From the NCBI GenBank assembly GCA_025504975.1, contig JANUWI010000002.1, positions 1,240,001 to 1,304,000 on the forward strand: 64,000 bases of DNA. Direction: 5' to 3'. The DNA comes from Plenodomus lindquistii. Its lineage: Eukaryota; Ascomycota; Dothideomycetes; Pleosporales; Leptosphaeriaceae. Position numbers and translations under genes: made by a program. This document shows positions 32,107 through 44,527 of this stretch, piece after piece. The notes under the pieces were generated by a model, which had not been told where the DNA came from, searched no databases, and was given only the letters and a program-made list of their open reading frames with translations. The first letter of the stretch is position 1. Each line of letters begins with the position of its first letter.

Positions 32107-34332
32107 TCAATCATCGCTTCCCTCAAGCTTGAGCTCCGTCATACCGTTCACTAGTTGTAATTCAGGCTTGATGACCCATCGCACTGCGGCCATACTAACG
32201 AGCCCTGCACTCATAGCCAAAGAGGTAACATGTGGGCTTTTCATCTCTTCGAATACAGTGTGATTGGTCCTTGGAAGGTCAACGGGCTTGTCGTTACGGG
32301 TGAAGAAGATACGCGATGAAAGGTACGGGATCAGTATGCTGAGGCGGTAGTATCGTGGTAATGGTATCAAAGGATGTTCTCCTCGTAATTTGGTAACATT
32401 CGGTCGCTGTTTCGAGGTGTTGGCTGTGGGTTGTTTGGTGGACGACGGGATATCCACCATGAAAGGTCCTATCGGCGTCGAGGTTAGATCGATAAGACAT
32501 GGTTGCCAGCTTTCGTTGAATTCGACCGGTTCGAATGACGCCCCTTTGTTGCGCATGAAACCCTGTTCGACGACTGAGCTCGCCTGAAGCATGTGTGGTG
32601 GTGCAGCACCATGGAAGTTGTGTAGATGCTGAAGGAAAGCTTCTTCCGATGTGTAAAACTCCTGATTGCAGTCACGATAGCGATGAGCCCTCTCAGCATG
32701 TTCGACATGTAAGTTGCGGTACTCTGTGCCACACAGATTACAGTGATGACTCTTCGTAGACGGAAACTCGGCGTAAAGTAAAGGGCCTGCATCGGTTGCG
32801 AGATCGTCAAAGTTTTGAAGGAAGCGGCAGCTCCAGACTCGACAATGGGAGTGTTCGTTCATCGCTTGAACGTCAGTGAACACTTTCTGACAGTATCGAC
32901 ACCGAAAGGACTCGTATGCCGTAGTGGAGTACAGGTTCTCCAGGTGGGTTTCCTTGCGATCAGCCCACCATGAGGAACGATCGAGGTGACTACGAAGGTG
33001 CTCCGCAACGTGTGCGCATCGCGTGGTCCAGTCTTTGGATATTTTGCCACAAAAGCCACAGTGCATCATTGGATCGTCCCGCTTCATAGGTGCGCCAAAT
33101 CGTCGCCACTTTAGTGTCAGCTCCTTACAGCCGAAATAGCTACCCCCCTCTGTACCCAATAGTCGAGCTTGACAGCCGACCCGAACAGAAGGGTGCTTGA
33201 CGTTGGTAAAGTGAACGTGATGCAAATGCTGGACAAAATGATCGCGCCGGTAGAATGTCCGCTTCGACTCAGGCTGACTCCTGCAGTGTTGGAACTTGTG
33301 GCCAGCCATATGTGCGTCGTCAGGATGTTTTTGACCGCAAAATGGACAAGACTCAAGCGACCCTGCACCTTTCGTATCGCAGCATATCCAAGTGGTTCGA
33401 AGGGCGTGGACCGAATCCTCATGTCGTAGCCACTCATACTTTGTCTTGAAAGCACGTTTGCAGAAGGTGCAAAAGAATGGAAGGTCTTTCTGCGGCTGTC
33501 CCGCGTTGTTGACACCGTTGATCCTTTGTTGGCTGTATGTTGTGTCTTTCCACGCCATGCGACGTCTTCCGCGTCGACGTTCGCGTCCGAAGGAAGAGAT
33601 CCCACTATGACTTCCATTTGACGACACAGTGTACATTGTCGGTGCGGTGCCGCTTGAAGATGCGGATGTGACAGATGTGATGACTGAGCCTCGCCTGCTG
33701 GGATCGAAGGTCAGATTATCACTCAGGATGTCCCCGTGGCGATCCATAGCTGATTGCAGATCGTCAAGTTCGACAGCGTCTTCCTGGTATGATTGAGCAA
33801 GATACTTGTTCAATGAAGGCTGAGGTGTATGTATGGCAGTATCTGCGTGTTTGTCCATGGCTTCCAGGCTATCTTTGGATAGCTTTGGCTTGAGAACCTT
33901 GCTTCCACCAGGCAATTCATCGTGATCGTGGAGAGTAACACCAACATGAGAGTCTAAGACATTAGCACAATGTCGAAGGGTGGTAGTATTCGGTGGCTCA
34001 CTTTCGACCTTCTTCCTCGCTCTGGTATTGTTGTACCAGTTGCGGACCCTTTTGATTTCGAGGTTGGCTTGATGAGCGACTATGTCCATCTCCCATGAAC
34101 ACGGATACGGATTGGACGCAAACTCATCTTCAAGGATTTGTCGTGCTTCAAGTGGGATGCGACTCTGAGTTCCTTTGCGCTTGGCAGACTCAGGCGTCCA
34201 AGTCCCAGAAAGTACTGGACTATCCTTCGAAGACAGCCAAGCGGACGCACTATTGCGGCCATCCAGTGTCCTGGTACCGTCATCGGTATGATCCATGACT
34301 TTTGGATGGGCAGTCTGTTCCCAGGACGCCAT
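32107..34332 (-). CDS. Homeodomain plus C2H2 zinc-finger transcription factor
   Basis: Intronless from the chosen ATG, 741 aa. Residues 52-108 form a homeodomain: basic arm AKRKGTQSRIPLEARQILED, then recognition helix VRNWYNNTRARKK. Trp48, Asn51 and Arg53 equivalents are kept and Tyr replaces the usual Phe49. Cysteine/histidine motifs follow: CTFCKRAFKTKYEWLRHEDS near 285, CPFCGQKHPDDAHMAGH, HCGFCGKISKDW near 423, FRCRYCQKVFTDVQAMNEH near 474, and HHCNLCGTEY near 529. The combination is known from fungal homeobox-and-C2H2 regulators. A short basic stretch RERRRGRRR (about residue 255) could be a nuclear localisation signal. The C-terminal 200 residues lack a known domain. The frame upstream of 34332 opens only on TTG. 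Confidence 0.88.
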   Translation of the reverse strand: MASWEQTAHPKVMDHTDDGTRTLDGRNSASAWLSSKDSPVLSGTWTPESAKRKGTQSRIPLEARQILEDEFASNPYPCSWEMDIVAHQANLEIKRVRNWYNNTRARKKVESEPPNTTTLRHCANVLDSHVGVTLHDHDELPGGSKVLKPKLSKDSLEAMDKHADTAIHTPQPSLNKYLAQSYQEDAVELDDLQSAMDRHGDILSDNLTFDPSRRGSVITSVTSASSSGTAPTMYTVSSNGSHSGISSFGRERRRGRRRMAWKDTTYSQQRINGVNNAGQPQKDLPFFCTFCKRAFKTKYEWLRHEDSVHALRTTWICCDTKGAGSLESCPFCGQKHPDDAHMAGHKFQHCRSQPESKRTFYRRDHFVQHLHHVHFTNVKHPSVRVGCQARLLGTEGGSYFGCKELTLKWRRFGAPMKRDDPMMHCGFCGKISKDWTTRCAHVAEHLRSHLDRSSWWADRKETHLENLYSTTAYESFRCRYCQKVFTDVQAMNEHSHCRVWSCRFLQNFDDLATDAGPLLYAEFPSTKSHHCNLCGTEYRNLHVEHAERAHRYRDCNQEFYTSEEAFLQHLHNFHGAAPPHMLQASSVVEQGFMRNKGASFEPVEFNESWQPCLIDLTSTPIGPFMVDIPSSTKQPTANTSKQRPNVTKLRGEHPLIPLPRYYRLSILIPYLSSRIFFTRNDKPVDLPRTNHTVFEEMKSPHVTSLAMSAGLVSMAAVRWVIKPELQLVNGMTELKLEGSDD

Positions 34333-35486
34333 GTTGATCAACCCTGACAGCGTCCTCCCCGCGAATGGGTATCGAAATGGAGGGTGCCGCAATGTGGGCG
34401 TTACTTATGAAGTCCATTCCATGTGGTTGGTCTCCATTGGTTATCTCGAGATCTGCTGGGCAGACTGTTATTGATTCGCCAGCTACCCATCCCGCCTCCA
34501 TATTGACATCTGGACAAGGCAATGACTCGCTTTGGATTGTGGGTCACTTCCAATGCAAGCCTCATGGTCATCCAAAGCGGCAAAGTCGAAGAATTCGTGC
34601 ATGATAGCATCAGTATTATCAGCCATGTTGACGCGTAGTAGTGTGAACCACACGAAATCAAAGCATGTGTCAATCTGGCGGCTGGGTATCAATCGAACAG
34701 GAAATATCGTGAACCATAAATGATGTGCGGAAATGGGGAGAAGAGTGCCGCATGACAGACCAGAGCGCGACGTTGACGTTGACGAGGCGAAGTGTGGTGC
34801 GGCTGGAATTGACGAGCAGGGTGCAAACAATGATCTTCAAGGCAGCCAGCCCATTCGCTTGGCTGCTAATACGGCAGGTGCTACGCCACCTCGTACGGTA
34901 ACGGTTAGAGTCTGCAGTCAGCTCACACTCGAGACAGTCGTTTCAGCAGAGCCAACACAGCATAGTAAGACATCTAGGAACGTTGTTCAGATTGTACCTG
35001 TGTTCTCCACGAGTAGTAGAGAGGGTACTGTACTAGCTCCCCGTTGCCTTGTTGACTTCCTGGTGATACATATGGCCTAGCATCATGCTCTTCGGGTGAT
35101 TTGTGGATTTAATGAATAGGATGCGTTCGCAGTTGTATCCTGCAGAGAGACAGGCGAGTCTGCTTTCTGAAGAGATGTGATGGCACTACGCGTCGACATG
35201 GTACCTCTCATCCTGCTGTATCAGTCATTGTTGTCATCAGGGTACAGTACAAGGACTTTGTTGATGCCGTACAGATGTACGTACAGAGACGCGCTCTTGC
35301 ATCAGACCATGATACACGTATGTTTGATGGTTGTCACCAGTAAAGGTGGCTGATCACCAACCGGCGGGGCGGTGATTCCCGCTCGGGCTAGCGCCATGCC
35401 GTCGCAAAGAGTCCACTAAAAAAGTCATCGCATCGCAGCGCATCACACCAGCTCTCCACGCCTGCCCTTCATACAGCACACCTACA
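34333..35486. other. Divergent promoter region
   Basis: Lies between the divergent homeodomain gene and UTP15. No supported gene. It probably carries both promoters. Confidence 0.5.
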
Positions 35487-37198
35487 ATGGCGGCCGAAGT
35501 GCAGCTACTCCAGCCCCTCAGGCTGCCGAAGGGGCCCTCAACTCTCACCGCCGAGCAAAAGTATTGGAATTCCTTCACCTCGGAGCTCCGACTCGACCCA
35601 TCGCAGCACTCGTCGCCCGTCACTTCGATTTCAATACCGCCCCCGCCGCCCGCAAATGCGCTTGCTGCAAGTCAAGAGCTTTTCGCTGTAACGACTGGAT
35701 CCCGCGTGCAAATATTCTCTTCGAAAACGCGTAAAGTTGTGAAGACAATTTCGCGATTTAACGTGGATGACGTTGCTCATTCAGGAAATATCAGGCGTGA
35801 TGGGCGAATTCTGGTGGCAGGAGGAGATAGTGGTGCAATCCAGGCGTTTGACGTGAAGAGCAGGGCTATCTTGAAGACGTGGAAGGAGCACAAGCAGCCT
35901 GTCTGGGTCACGCAATGGCATCCAACTGAGCTGACCGACTTGATGAGTTGTTCCGACGACAGGACGGTGCGATTATGGGACCTACCGAGCGACAAGAGCG
36001 TCATGAAGTTCGACGGACATCAGGATTATGTGCGCTGCGGCTCCTTCATGCCGGCGCAAAGCGGATTGCTCGTGTCGGGAAGTTACGATCAGACAGTACG
36101 ACTATGGGACTCAAGAGCAGGCGGAAAAGCAGTCATGGTGTTCAAACACGCCGCTCCCATCGAGACTGTTCTACCCATGCCTTCTGGAACCGCTGTCCTA
36201 GCTACCAGCGACAATGTCATCAGCGTCCTCGACATCGTCGCCGCAAAACCCATCCACATGCTCCGCAACCACCAAAAGACCGTCACAGCCCTGTCCCTCG
36301 CCAACAACGGTGAACGCCTCCTGTCCGGTGCTCTAGACGGTCACGTCAAAGTTTTCGAAACCAGCGGCTGGAACGTTGTTGGCGGGCTCAAATACCCGTC
36401 TCCCATCCTTTCTCTGAGCGTCATCCCCTCCGCCAAGGAAGACAAGCACATTGCAGTCGGCATGCAATCTGGTCTCCTATCCATCAAAACGCACCTCTCG
36501 GGCGAACAAAAAGCGCAAGCCCGCGAGCGCGAGAAGGAGATGAAAGCACTCATGGAAGGCAAGATTGAAGAATATGACAAGAGCAAGAAGCGCAAGCGCG
36601 GCAGGGGCTGGGAGAAGCGTCTCCGTGGCAAGGATTTCACTGGCGAGACTGCAGATATTGTGATTGAGGGAAACGCCCGGGGTAGGATCAACCAAGGAAA
36701 TCAGTGGGCGCATCTGCTCCGATCAGGACAGTACGCCAAAGCGTTGGACTCGGTGCTCGAGGAAACTGTAAGATCTCCCTACTTCCCCCTCCCCTCCCGA
36801 CAAGCCGAGAGTAGTCAATACTAATAAATGCCAACCAGGACGCAAACGCCCGCCCCCAATCCCTAACATTACTAACCGCACTCATCCACCGCTCCGCCCT
36901 CCGCACCGCCCTCAAGAACCGTGATGAAACAACACTCCAGCCCATTCTCCGCTGGCTCATCAAAAACATCTCGGACTACCGCATCACGCGCCTCACCACG
37001 GACGTTGCACTCGTCGTACTAGACTTGTATGCCGACCAACTGGGCAGAAGCGAGGAGATTGACAGCCTGGTGGATGCGCTGATGCAAAAGGTGAAAGTTA
37101 CGGTGGAGGCGAGTCAGGTTGCGTGGAGTGTGAGGGGTATGGTGGATATGTTGCAGGCGAGTGCGGGGGCGCAACAAGGTGTTGTTGAGGCGGCGTGA
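35487..37198 (+). CDS. UTP15: U3 small nucleolar RNA-associated protein 15 (WD40)
   Basis: Two exons, 35487-36767 and 36839-37198, give 546 aa. The 71-nt intron (GTAAGA, TACTAAT branch point, CAG) is phase 0. WD40 repeats run from about residue 60 to 330 (HKQPVWVTQWHPTELTDLMS, then DDRTVRLWDLPSDKSVMKF, GHQDYVRCGSF, DQTVRLWDSRAGG, NHQKTVTALSLANNGERLLS). The UTP15 C-terminal domain follows (LTLLTALIHRSALRTALKNR, LQPILRWLIKN, SLVDALMQKVKVTVEAS). It is part of the t-UTP subcomplex of the 90S pre-ribosome, needed for rRNA transcription and 18S processing in the nucleolus. A very basic linker (KKRKRGRGWEKRLRGK) separates the two parts and may bind RNA. Confidence 0.95.
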
Positions 37199-37514
37199 GT
37201 GAGTGTGTTGGGATGGTTCTGGGTTGCATAGCGATGGCGTTTGGGGTGTGAGATTTGCTTGTGTCTTCTTCTGGCTGCTATATGGGGGAAAATCTGGGGA
37301 GGGAGGAGGTAGGTGTGGACGTCAGGGTTGGTGATGCGGATGTGCTGTGTTTTGTATGGGTTCGCGAAGTATACCTAGGTATTGTGTGTAGTCTACCGTG
37401 GTCATGTGGTCACGTGCTCACATGACTGCAACCTTGGAGGTTTTTGACAGGGTATATTGTACATGCTAGGCGACGCTAGCTCTCGAGGTATACTATACAT
37501 ATACTTACACGCGT
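37199..37514. other. Short convergent intergenic region
   Basis: 3' flanks of UTP15 and uL22m. Nothing else seen. Confidence 0.6.
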
Positions 37515-38881
37515 CTACCACAAACAATATTGCCGTTGCGATGTGACTGGTCGATCGGGCAGCGCAGTCCACAGTTTGCGGTTGTCGCGCTTCTTCTTGA
37601 TCTCCTCTGAGATGCGCATGCGTGTCTTCTCTTCCTTGAGCAAAAAGGTGAAACCTTGTTTTTGTCAGTATCGTACGTTGAAGAAGTTCTCGAGTAGTCA
37701 AGTGCAAGACTTACTCGTTGTGCGATGCGTCAGCATATTGATGGCACCTCTAGCTCTGAACTCGGGCGACTTTGAGTGTGGACCCCGGTTGACCCACGCC
37801 TGGTCAATGTACAAGTCCCAAGGCTGAACAGCCTTCTTAGTTCCGTCCTTCAGCTCAATCGTCTCAGGTTTCCGTGGTCTTGGAGCCTCGTTCTTTGCCA
37901 CTGACCCATCTGAGGAAGAGATCTTGTAATTCCAGACGTCGCGTGGGGTAATCTGATCCGCATCCGCTCGTTGTTGCTGCCACCGTTCCAAAGCTGCTTT
38001 TCCACCCGAGAGACCCATCCCCCTCTGCGCAATTGCCTCGTTCTGTGCAATCTCCAGGCCCTTGATGACGTCGCGGGCGATTTTCTTGGGCGAGAAGCGC
38101 AATTGGACAAGGGCTTCTGAGATGCTCTTGCCAGCGAGTTGGTTGACGACCTTTTGCATCTTCTTGACCGAGGTGGGGAGGAAGTGCGACTTGTACAGGC
38201 TCTGGCGCTCGGTGCGTGCGAGCTTCTGGGCCTTGGTCAGGCGGCCGCCACGCTTCACGCCGGCGATGATGAGCTTGCGTTCGAGTTGGCGGCGGCGGGC
38301 AGGCGCGGGGTCGAGGTTGACGGAGGTGAGCTCGAGCTCCTTCCTCTTTGCGAGTTCCAAGGCTTTTTGTCGGTTCTGCTCCTGCACTGCTCGCTTCCCT
38401 TCCTCGGTCATGTTCTCCCGCCAGCCGGGCTTGTCGAGTTCGGGAGAGAAGAGGTTTGTGGGGCTTTTGGAGAGCTCGCCTGTTCGGAGGGCGGGAACGG
38501 CGGCGGCCCTCTTTGCTTGGGTGGTATTCTCCTTCTTTGCCTGGACGAGGCTATTTTTCTTTGCCTGTTCTTTCGCGAGGTAATCCTCCAGGATGGGGTT
38601 GGTGAGGTCCTTGCCCTTGGCGTCCTCGGCGCGCTGAGTGGTCGTCGAGGAGAAAGAGGCCGACGTGACCCATTGTGTGGATCGGGGGCGGCAGGCGGCG
38701 AGGGCTGTCTGCGATCAGTTGTCGTGTTCTACATGATGCGGTGGTGTAGTCTATGATGATGGATGGGTGATGTGGCGCATGCCGTGCCCGGCGAGAGAGC
38801 AGGGCCAAGGGGGTCATGACAGTATAGGAAGAGTGACGTACCAGATTGCCCCAGCCGCCATGAGGGTATGCGGGCGCTCAT
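37515..38881 (-). CDS. Mitochondrial large ribosomal subunit protein uL22m
   Basis: Three exons, 38881-38842, 38704-37715 and 37654-37515, give 389 aa (1170 nt). The first exon encodes only MSARIPSWRLGQS, the start of a basic mitochondrial presequence. It joins ALAACRPRSTQW across a 137-nt intron at the second of two nearby AGs (CAGACAG), the only phase-compatible choice. The uL22 core includes RQSLYKSHFLPTSVKKMQKV, AGKSISEALVQLRFSPKKIA and RDVIKGLEIAQNEA, with the fungal C-terminal addition PWDLYIDQAWVNRGPHSKSP. The last exon adds LLKEEKTRMRISEEIKKKRD and DRPVTSQRQYCLW, which supports the 60-nt second intron. The protein lines the mitoribosome exit tunnel. The gene is divergent from the Prp24-like gene. 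Confidence 0.93.
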
Positions 38882-39616
38882 GGTGATGCTCGCCGCCGCA
38901 ATGCTGGGGGGGCCGATGCAGACGCCCACGGTGAGGCCGGTCGGGAATTTCAGAGGCTGCGGAGCGCTAGTCATGGGCGGGGCTCGGCTGATCACCGCCA
39001 GCGCTCGCAGGCCGCAGCAGCAACTGGGAAGGGCCTCCTCCCGCCTGAGACGTCGGCGCCTTGTTCGCGCCAATTCCGCCCACGTCCCGACCGTCGATTC
39101 TTTGCCCAGCCAAACCCCAAACTCGACCTTGCTCAGGCTTGCCGGCCCCCAAAGCAGCAGCTGTGCGTGCGGCATTTCCCAAAGCAGCCTCCCGCAGCCC
39201 CAACTTGGCCCTCTGGGCCCGCCCGCCCGCTGCAGTCCGCTCCGCCAGTGGCCCGTCTAGCTTGGCCGGAGCTCTGCTCGTGGTCGTGAACCTTTTCTGC
39301 TAGTCGGACCACACACACGCTGTGCCAGCCCTCGTCCACCACGACCGCCCGGCACACAGGATCCGCCTCCATCACGCTCATTACACCGCTCCTCCGCATC
39401 GCCCTGGCGCGCCTTCCATTGCTGCAGCGACCCTCCCATGCCGCCTGTTTCGACGCCATCGCGGCATTGCAGTCCTCGTAGTTTGCGCGCGCAGTCGTAA
39501 CAACAGCCTCCCATTGTGCAGCGCCGACTGCACAGCCCCGGCGCACCTGAGGCCGTACACCATCTTGTGCTCGTGCAGGCCAGTGTCCCAAGATTGCTGC
39601 CATACCAACCGCCATC
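38882..39616. promoter_or_regulatory. Bidirectional promoter between uL22m and the Prp24-like gene
   Basis: 735 nt between two divergent housekeeping genes, GC- and pyrimidine-rich, without a coding signal that beats chance frames. Its role as a shared promoter is inferred from gene orientation. Confidence 0.5.
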
Positions 39617-42600
39617 ATGGACATCAACTCACTGCTCTCGCCATCCGACTCGCCTGCGGGCACGCCTACACCACAGCCCGCCCTCCCCTCGCCGTCGCTG
39701 CTGCGCTCGCCCAACAAGCGCAGCGCCCGCCAGATGCCCTCGCGAACCCCCTCCGGCCTCAGCCAGCAAATCACCTCCTCTCCGCAACCACACGCGACTC
39801 TCCAGCACATTTCCTCACCGAGTTTTGCGCACATGGCAAATGGCGCAAGAGTAATTCACAGCGCCGTGGGCACGCCGCAGTCCATTGCCTCGCCACACGA
39901 CGCGCGCATGACGCCGCCACAGCACGTCTACCGCCAGGCATCTACACCCGGCATGGACACATTAGCAGGTAGGTACCAGCCATTGCAGACATTGAAAATG
40001 AGCACATGGCATGGCAATCGTGACGACCTAGGTCCGCGACATGCCGTGCATACCATCCGTGACCACCATGCGACAGTGTCCGACAAGATTCGTCGTGTGG
40101 CCACTAACCAAGTCGCAGATCTTGCGAGCATGCAGCAGCAGCAGGCCGTGCGACAGGCTCCAGCAGTCCACCAGAGACCGGTAACGTAAGTGTGCCTTCC
40201 AATCTGAATGTGCCCGGTGTGTTTCCAGCATTGCAAGCAAATTCTGCTTTCCTCACAGTTGAATTCTCGAATTCGACTTCATATGAAATATGAAATTCGA
40301 CGTGACGTCGGTGACGTGGGCGGTGCGTCGCGGTCGCTCGTGGTCACGGGATTGCCCCTGCCTCTTACGGTCCAGAACGAGAAACAAAGCCGTGGACAGT
40401 TTGCAACCCCAAACACTAACTTTGCAGCAGACTCCAACATCTCGGCCAGCACATCTCCGGTGAATCCGTCACAAGCCTGATGTCGGAACCATCGCCCAGG
40501 CCGCGCAGCTTCATGACGCGCTCGCTCGATCAACAGCACATCGATTGGCTCATACAATTAGACAAAACTCTGATTGAGAATCCCTTCGACTACTACAGCC
40601 ATGTCTCCCTCGTCACCACTCTTCACCAAGGCTTACAAAATCATCTCGAAAATATCGACTCGGATCCCAACTCCTACGAGCTCGTTCACCTCCTCCGCGA
40701 TGCCTACAAAACCATGTCCGACAAGTACCCATTGGGCGAGATCCTATGGCACTATCGACTAAACGATGAGAAGACGCTCGCGCGCAACGTGGAAGAGCGC
40801 ATGGGCGCGCTCGAGTTGCACAAACAAGCGACAATAGACGAACCTTACAGCGCAAAACTATGGGCTGCCTATGGCGAATACGTAAGCAATCTCGTCGCCT
40901 GCTCGTGGGAGCAAGTGCCCCCAGAACAATGGCCAGAAGAGGAGAGGCTCATTGGACGGGAGCTCTTCAGCCCGCAACTGCTTCTCGACGCGCTTCAGCA
41001 GGGCGCAGACAGGGTCAAGTACAATTTACAGGAGAGTAATTTGGTATGGGATCGCTATCTGCAGGTGCTTGAGGAAGATCTCGAACGCGGCGGTTTCAGT
41101 CAAGAGAAGGCAGTCAGGGTGGCGGCGATCTACAACGAGCGCCTTAGTCAGCCACACGCAACATGGGCAAATACACTGTCAAGATACTCATCTTTTAACT
41201 CACGCTACAACCAGAACCACTACGAAGAGGTCATGGAGCAAGCAGTGCAAAAGAACACTCATATCAAGGAGCAGTATGCTCATCGCGAGGAGTACGAGTT
41301 CAAGCTGCTTCAAGCGATACAAGCCGGCGACCAAGAGGCAGAATACATAGCCATGACGCGTTACCTCAAGTGGGAAAAGAGGACTATGGGTGTTTACAGC
41401 TTCCACCTTGTCAACGCTCTTTATGAGCGGGCCACGCTTCGTTTTCCTGTCGACCCAGCAATCTGGGAGGATTATGTCGAATTCCTAATCTGGCAGAATA
41501 ATCCCTCCGTCGACCTTTTGTATGTTCTGGAACGCGCAACACGACATTGCCCCTGGTCTGGATCGTTGTGGTCGCACCGGCTACTGACGTTGGAACTGGA
41601 AAACAGGCCGTTTGAAGACTTGGAGCGCGTCAAGCACACAGCGACCGGATCAGGATTGCTGGAACACACGGCGCTCGATGAGCTCATCTCGGTACAACTC
41701 GCATGGTGTGGCTACTTACGACGAAGAGCATTCGATGATCCTAGAGCTACAGAAGATGACGTTGATGTTGCTGAGGTCGGCATCCGCTCTGCCCTGGAGT
41801 TTGTGAAGGAAGTTGGCATGAAGAAGCATGGCAGAGACTGGTTTGATCCACGATATCGACTTGAACGAATACACATGAAGTTCTGGCTACAGCGTGGTAA
41901 CCTGGAAGAAGCACGCAACATCTGGGAATCGCAGGTGAAAACACAGGCAGATTCTTACGACTTCTGGTATCGCTGGTATATCTTTGAGATGGTAACTTGG
42001 TCTCAACACGCTACAAGGAATGACCGTAACGCCGGCCACGCACTGCTAACACCCGCTTACGCGACTGCGGTACTCGAGCAAGGCATGAAGCGCTTGCAAA
42101 CGATAGACTTTCCAGAACCCCTCATCGAAATGTACATAAATCACTGCGAACAGCATGAGTCAGTTCTTAAGGTTCGTAGCGCTGCCATCGAGCGCAGACG
42201 GGCCGACAGGACTGTAGCCATTCGACGAGAGAAAGAGCGTGCAGCGGCAGCCACTACCGCCGCTCAGCAGGAGACACCCGAGAGTCAAGCCCCTGAAGGC
42301 TCTGGTAAGCGCAAGAGAGAGGACGGAGAAGACGATGCGACCTTGAAGAAGAGTAAGCATACCGATGTTGCTGAAGCGCATGGCACACTGGTCAACGGCC
42401 AGTCCAGAGTAGCAAGCGAAGCACCATCAGAAGCTCAATCTAATGAGCCGAAGAGAAATCGCGAACACACAACTGTCATCGTTCGCAAGCTGCCTCCAGG
42501 CACGACTCAAACTCGGATACGACAGTTCTTCACGGACGCTGGCACTGTGCGGAATCTTGTGCTGAAGGAAGAGAAGGATAGCGTGACTGCGGTCGTGGAG

Positions 42601-43797
42601 TTTGAGGCTTCTGAAGAAGCCGACTACGCTTTGTCAAAGGAGGCAAAGGGATTTGAAGGTCACAACATCTCGATTGAGCGAGGAGAGAGCACGACACTCT
42701 ATATTGCGAATTATCCTGCACACGCCGATGAGGCTTATCTGCGAAAGCTCTACGAACCGTTTGGGAACATTGTTGGCATAAGGTTTCCGTCCCTGAAGTT
42801 CGACACCCATCGTCGTTTCTGTTATGTTCAGTTCGCCAGGGCCGACGACGCCATCGCCGCTACTCAGCTTGATGGGACCGATGTCGAGGGTCTCAAGCTC
42901 ATTTCCAAAATATCAAATCCCGGCGCAAAGAAACAGCGTGACGGAGCTACGTCCGAAGGTCGCGAAGTCTACGTCTGGCATCTCAACTTCAAGGTCAAGG
43001 AACGCGACATTAAAGAAGCGTTTGGCAAGTTTGGCAAACTCGAACGAGTCAAATTGCCATTCATAAAAGCTACCGGCAACAACAAGGGCTTTTGCTATGT
43101 CGTCTACGAGTCAAAAGAAGATGCAGATACTGCCGTTGCTGAGATGCACAACAAGACGTTCTGGGGCCTCGACCTGAAGGTGGAAATCGCAAGTGACCGT
43201 GGTGCTAACAAGCCCAAGATCAAGTCGACCCTGGAGAATGAAAACGCCCCGGAAACAAATGAGTCGGCTCCTGGGCAGGCCGCCGCATCCAATAACAGTG
43301 AAGTTCAGCCTGCTTCCTTTACTGAGCGTTCCATCGCCATCCTCAACCTCCCAGACACAGTCCCCGACGTCCGCATTAAGCCTCTCGTCGAAGCTTACGG
43401 TTTCAAGAAGATCAAGCTCGAGCCCCAACACGGCGGTGCGATAATTGAATTCACCACAGTCGAAGGTGCAGGCAAGGCAGGCTTTGCGCTTGAAGGCAAG
43501 GACTTTGAAGGTCGAAAGCTTCGCATCGGCACTGTCCAAGAACTCAACAAGCAGAAGGGAGAGTGGAAGGCCGGGAACAGCTTCGTACAACCAAATCGCG
43601 TCAACCGGCCCACCGCGCGTGGCGGTATGGGAGGACGAGGCCGCGGCGGCAGGCCAGGACTGGGACGTCCAGCAGTACCGAAGAGCGCAACAACGGCGAC
43701 TGGCGAAGCCAAAAGCAACGCAGATTTCCGCGCAATGATCATGAAAGACAAGGAGCCCGCAAAAGATGCGGCAGCGAGCGACCAAATGGAGGAGTAA
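39617..43797 (+). CDS. Prp24/SART3-like U6 snRNP assembly factor
   Basis: Exons 39617-39968, 40032-40185 and 40428-43797 give 1291 aa. The main exon alone encodes 1105 aa from an ATG at 40480. However, its frame is open upstream to a CACTAAC branch point and a CAGCAG acceptor, and the two upstream exons join it in phase. I therefore treat them as one gene. Architecture: low-complexity N-terminus (MDINSLLSPSDSP), HAT/half-TPR repeats about 215-700 (DPAIWEDYVEFLIWQ, SLWSHRLLTLELENRPFEDL), a basic region, then four RRMs near 850, 925, 1014 and 1136 (TTVIVRKLPPGT, TLYIANYPAHADEAYLRKLY, EVYVWHLNFKVKERDIKEAF, IAILNLPD). An RGG-like patch (GGMGGRGRGG) and the terminal Lsm-binding motif SNADFRAMIMK follow. 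The protein anneals U4 and U6 snRNAs in spliceosome recycling. Confidence 0.9.
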
Positions 43798-44527
43798 GTT
43801 GGAGTAATGGCTGGTGAAATTACGATATGCATACCAGAAGTTTTGACCCCCTTGTGGGTGCTCTGGAAGGTGTTTTTTTCCTCCTCTTCTTCGTCTACTT
43901 TTTTCTCACATGGAAGCGGATCAAGGTATAAGAGGAGACGGACGGATGCCTGGCTTTCTCCAGGCCTAGTTTCCGAGGCATATGCATGTATTCGGCGTTG
44001 TTTTCACAGGGAAATAAGGGGGAGATCTATGATTATCCTCTTCTTCAGTTTTCGGATCTTGCTAGCTAGGTGGGGAGAGTAATGCATAGTGAAATAAATA
44101 ACTAGTGTAGATGTATGGATGTAAATATAATGAAGAGTTGCGATCTGCAGAGCCATTACAGCACGTTGAGAGGTTTGTGTACTTGGCCAGGATGTTGTTT
44201 GTATATGTCATGGATGATGATGGTATGAGTCTGGTGACCTTGCGTTTGGTGGTTGGCTCCTTGCTATTGAAGAGACCGGAGGGTTTTGCGCTTGTGGTGG
44301 AGTGGGGAGGGGGCTTGGTAGTCTTGTACAGGCTTCTAAGTAGGATAGCGAGATGATGGTATAGATGCAAGGCTGAGCATCTATGCTTAATGTATGGGTC
44401 ACGTAGTCAGATTTCTTGTGGATTGAACAGTGGTTGCCTGGCATCACACGGAGGGGGTGGAGGAGTTTGCTGCAGTGACGTGTATGATAGCGAACGCTCT
44501 CTTTGGTGTCGAGGAAGACCTGTGTTT

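Noticed and set aside
38062..38756. Long plus-strand frames (173 and 205 codons)
   Set aside because: Antisense shadows of the uL22m gene, whose exons and family motifs are clear on the minus strand.
39133..39834. 233-codon minus-strand frame
   Set aside because: Overlaps the promoter and first exon of the Prp24-like gene, has low-complexity Gly/Arg/Ala content and no domain.
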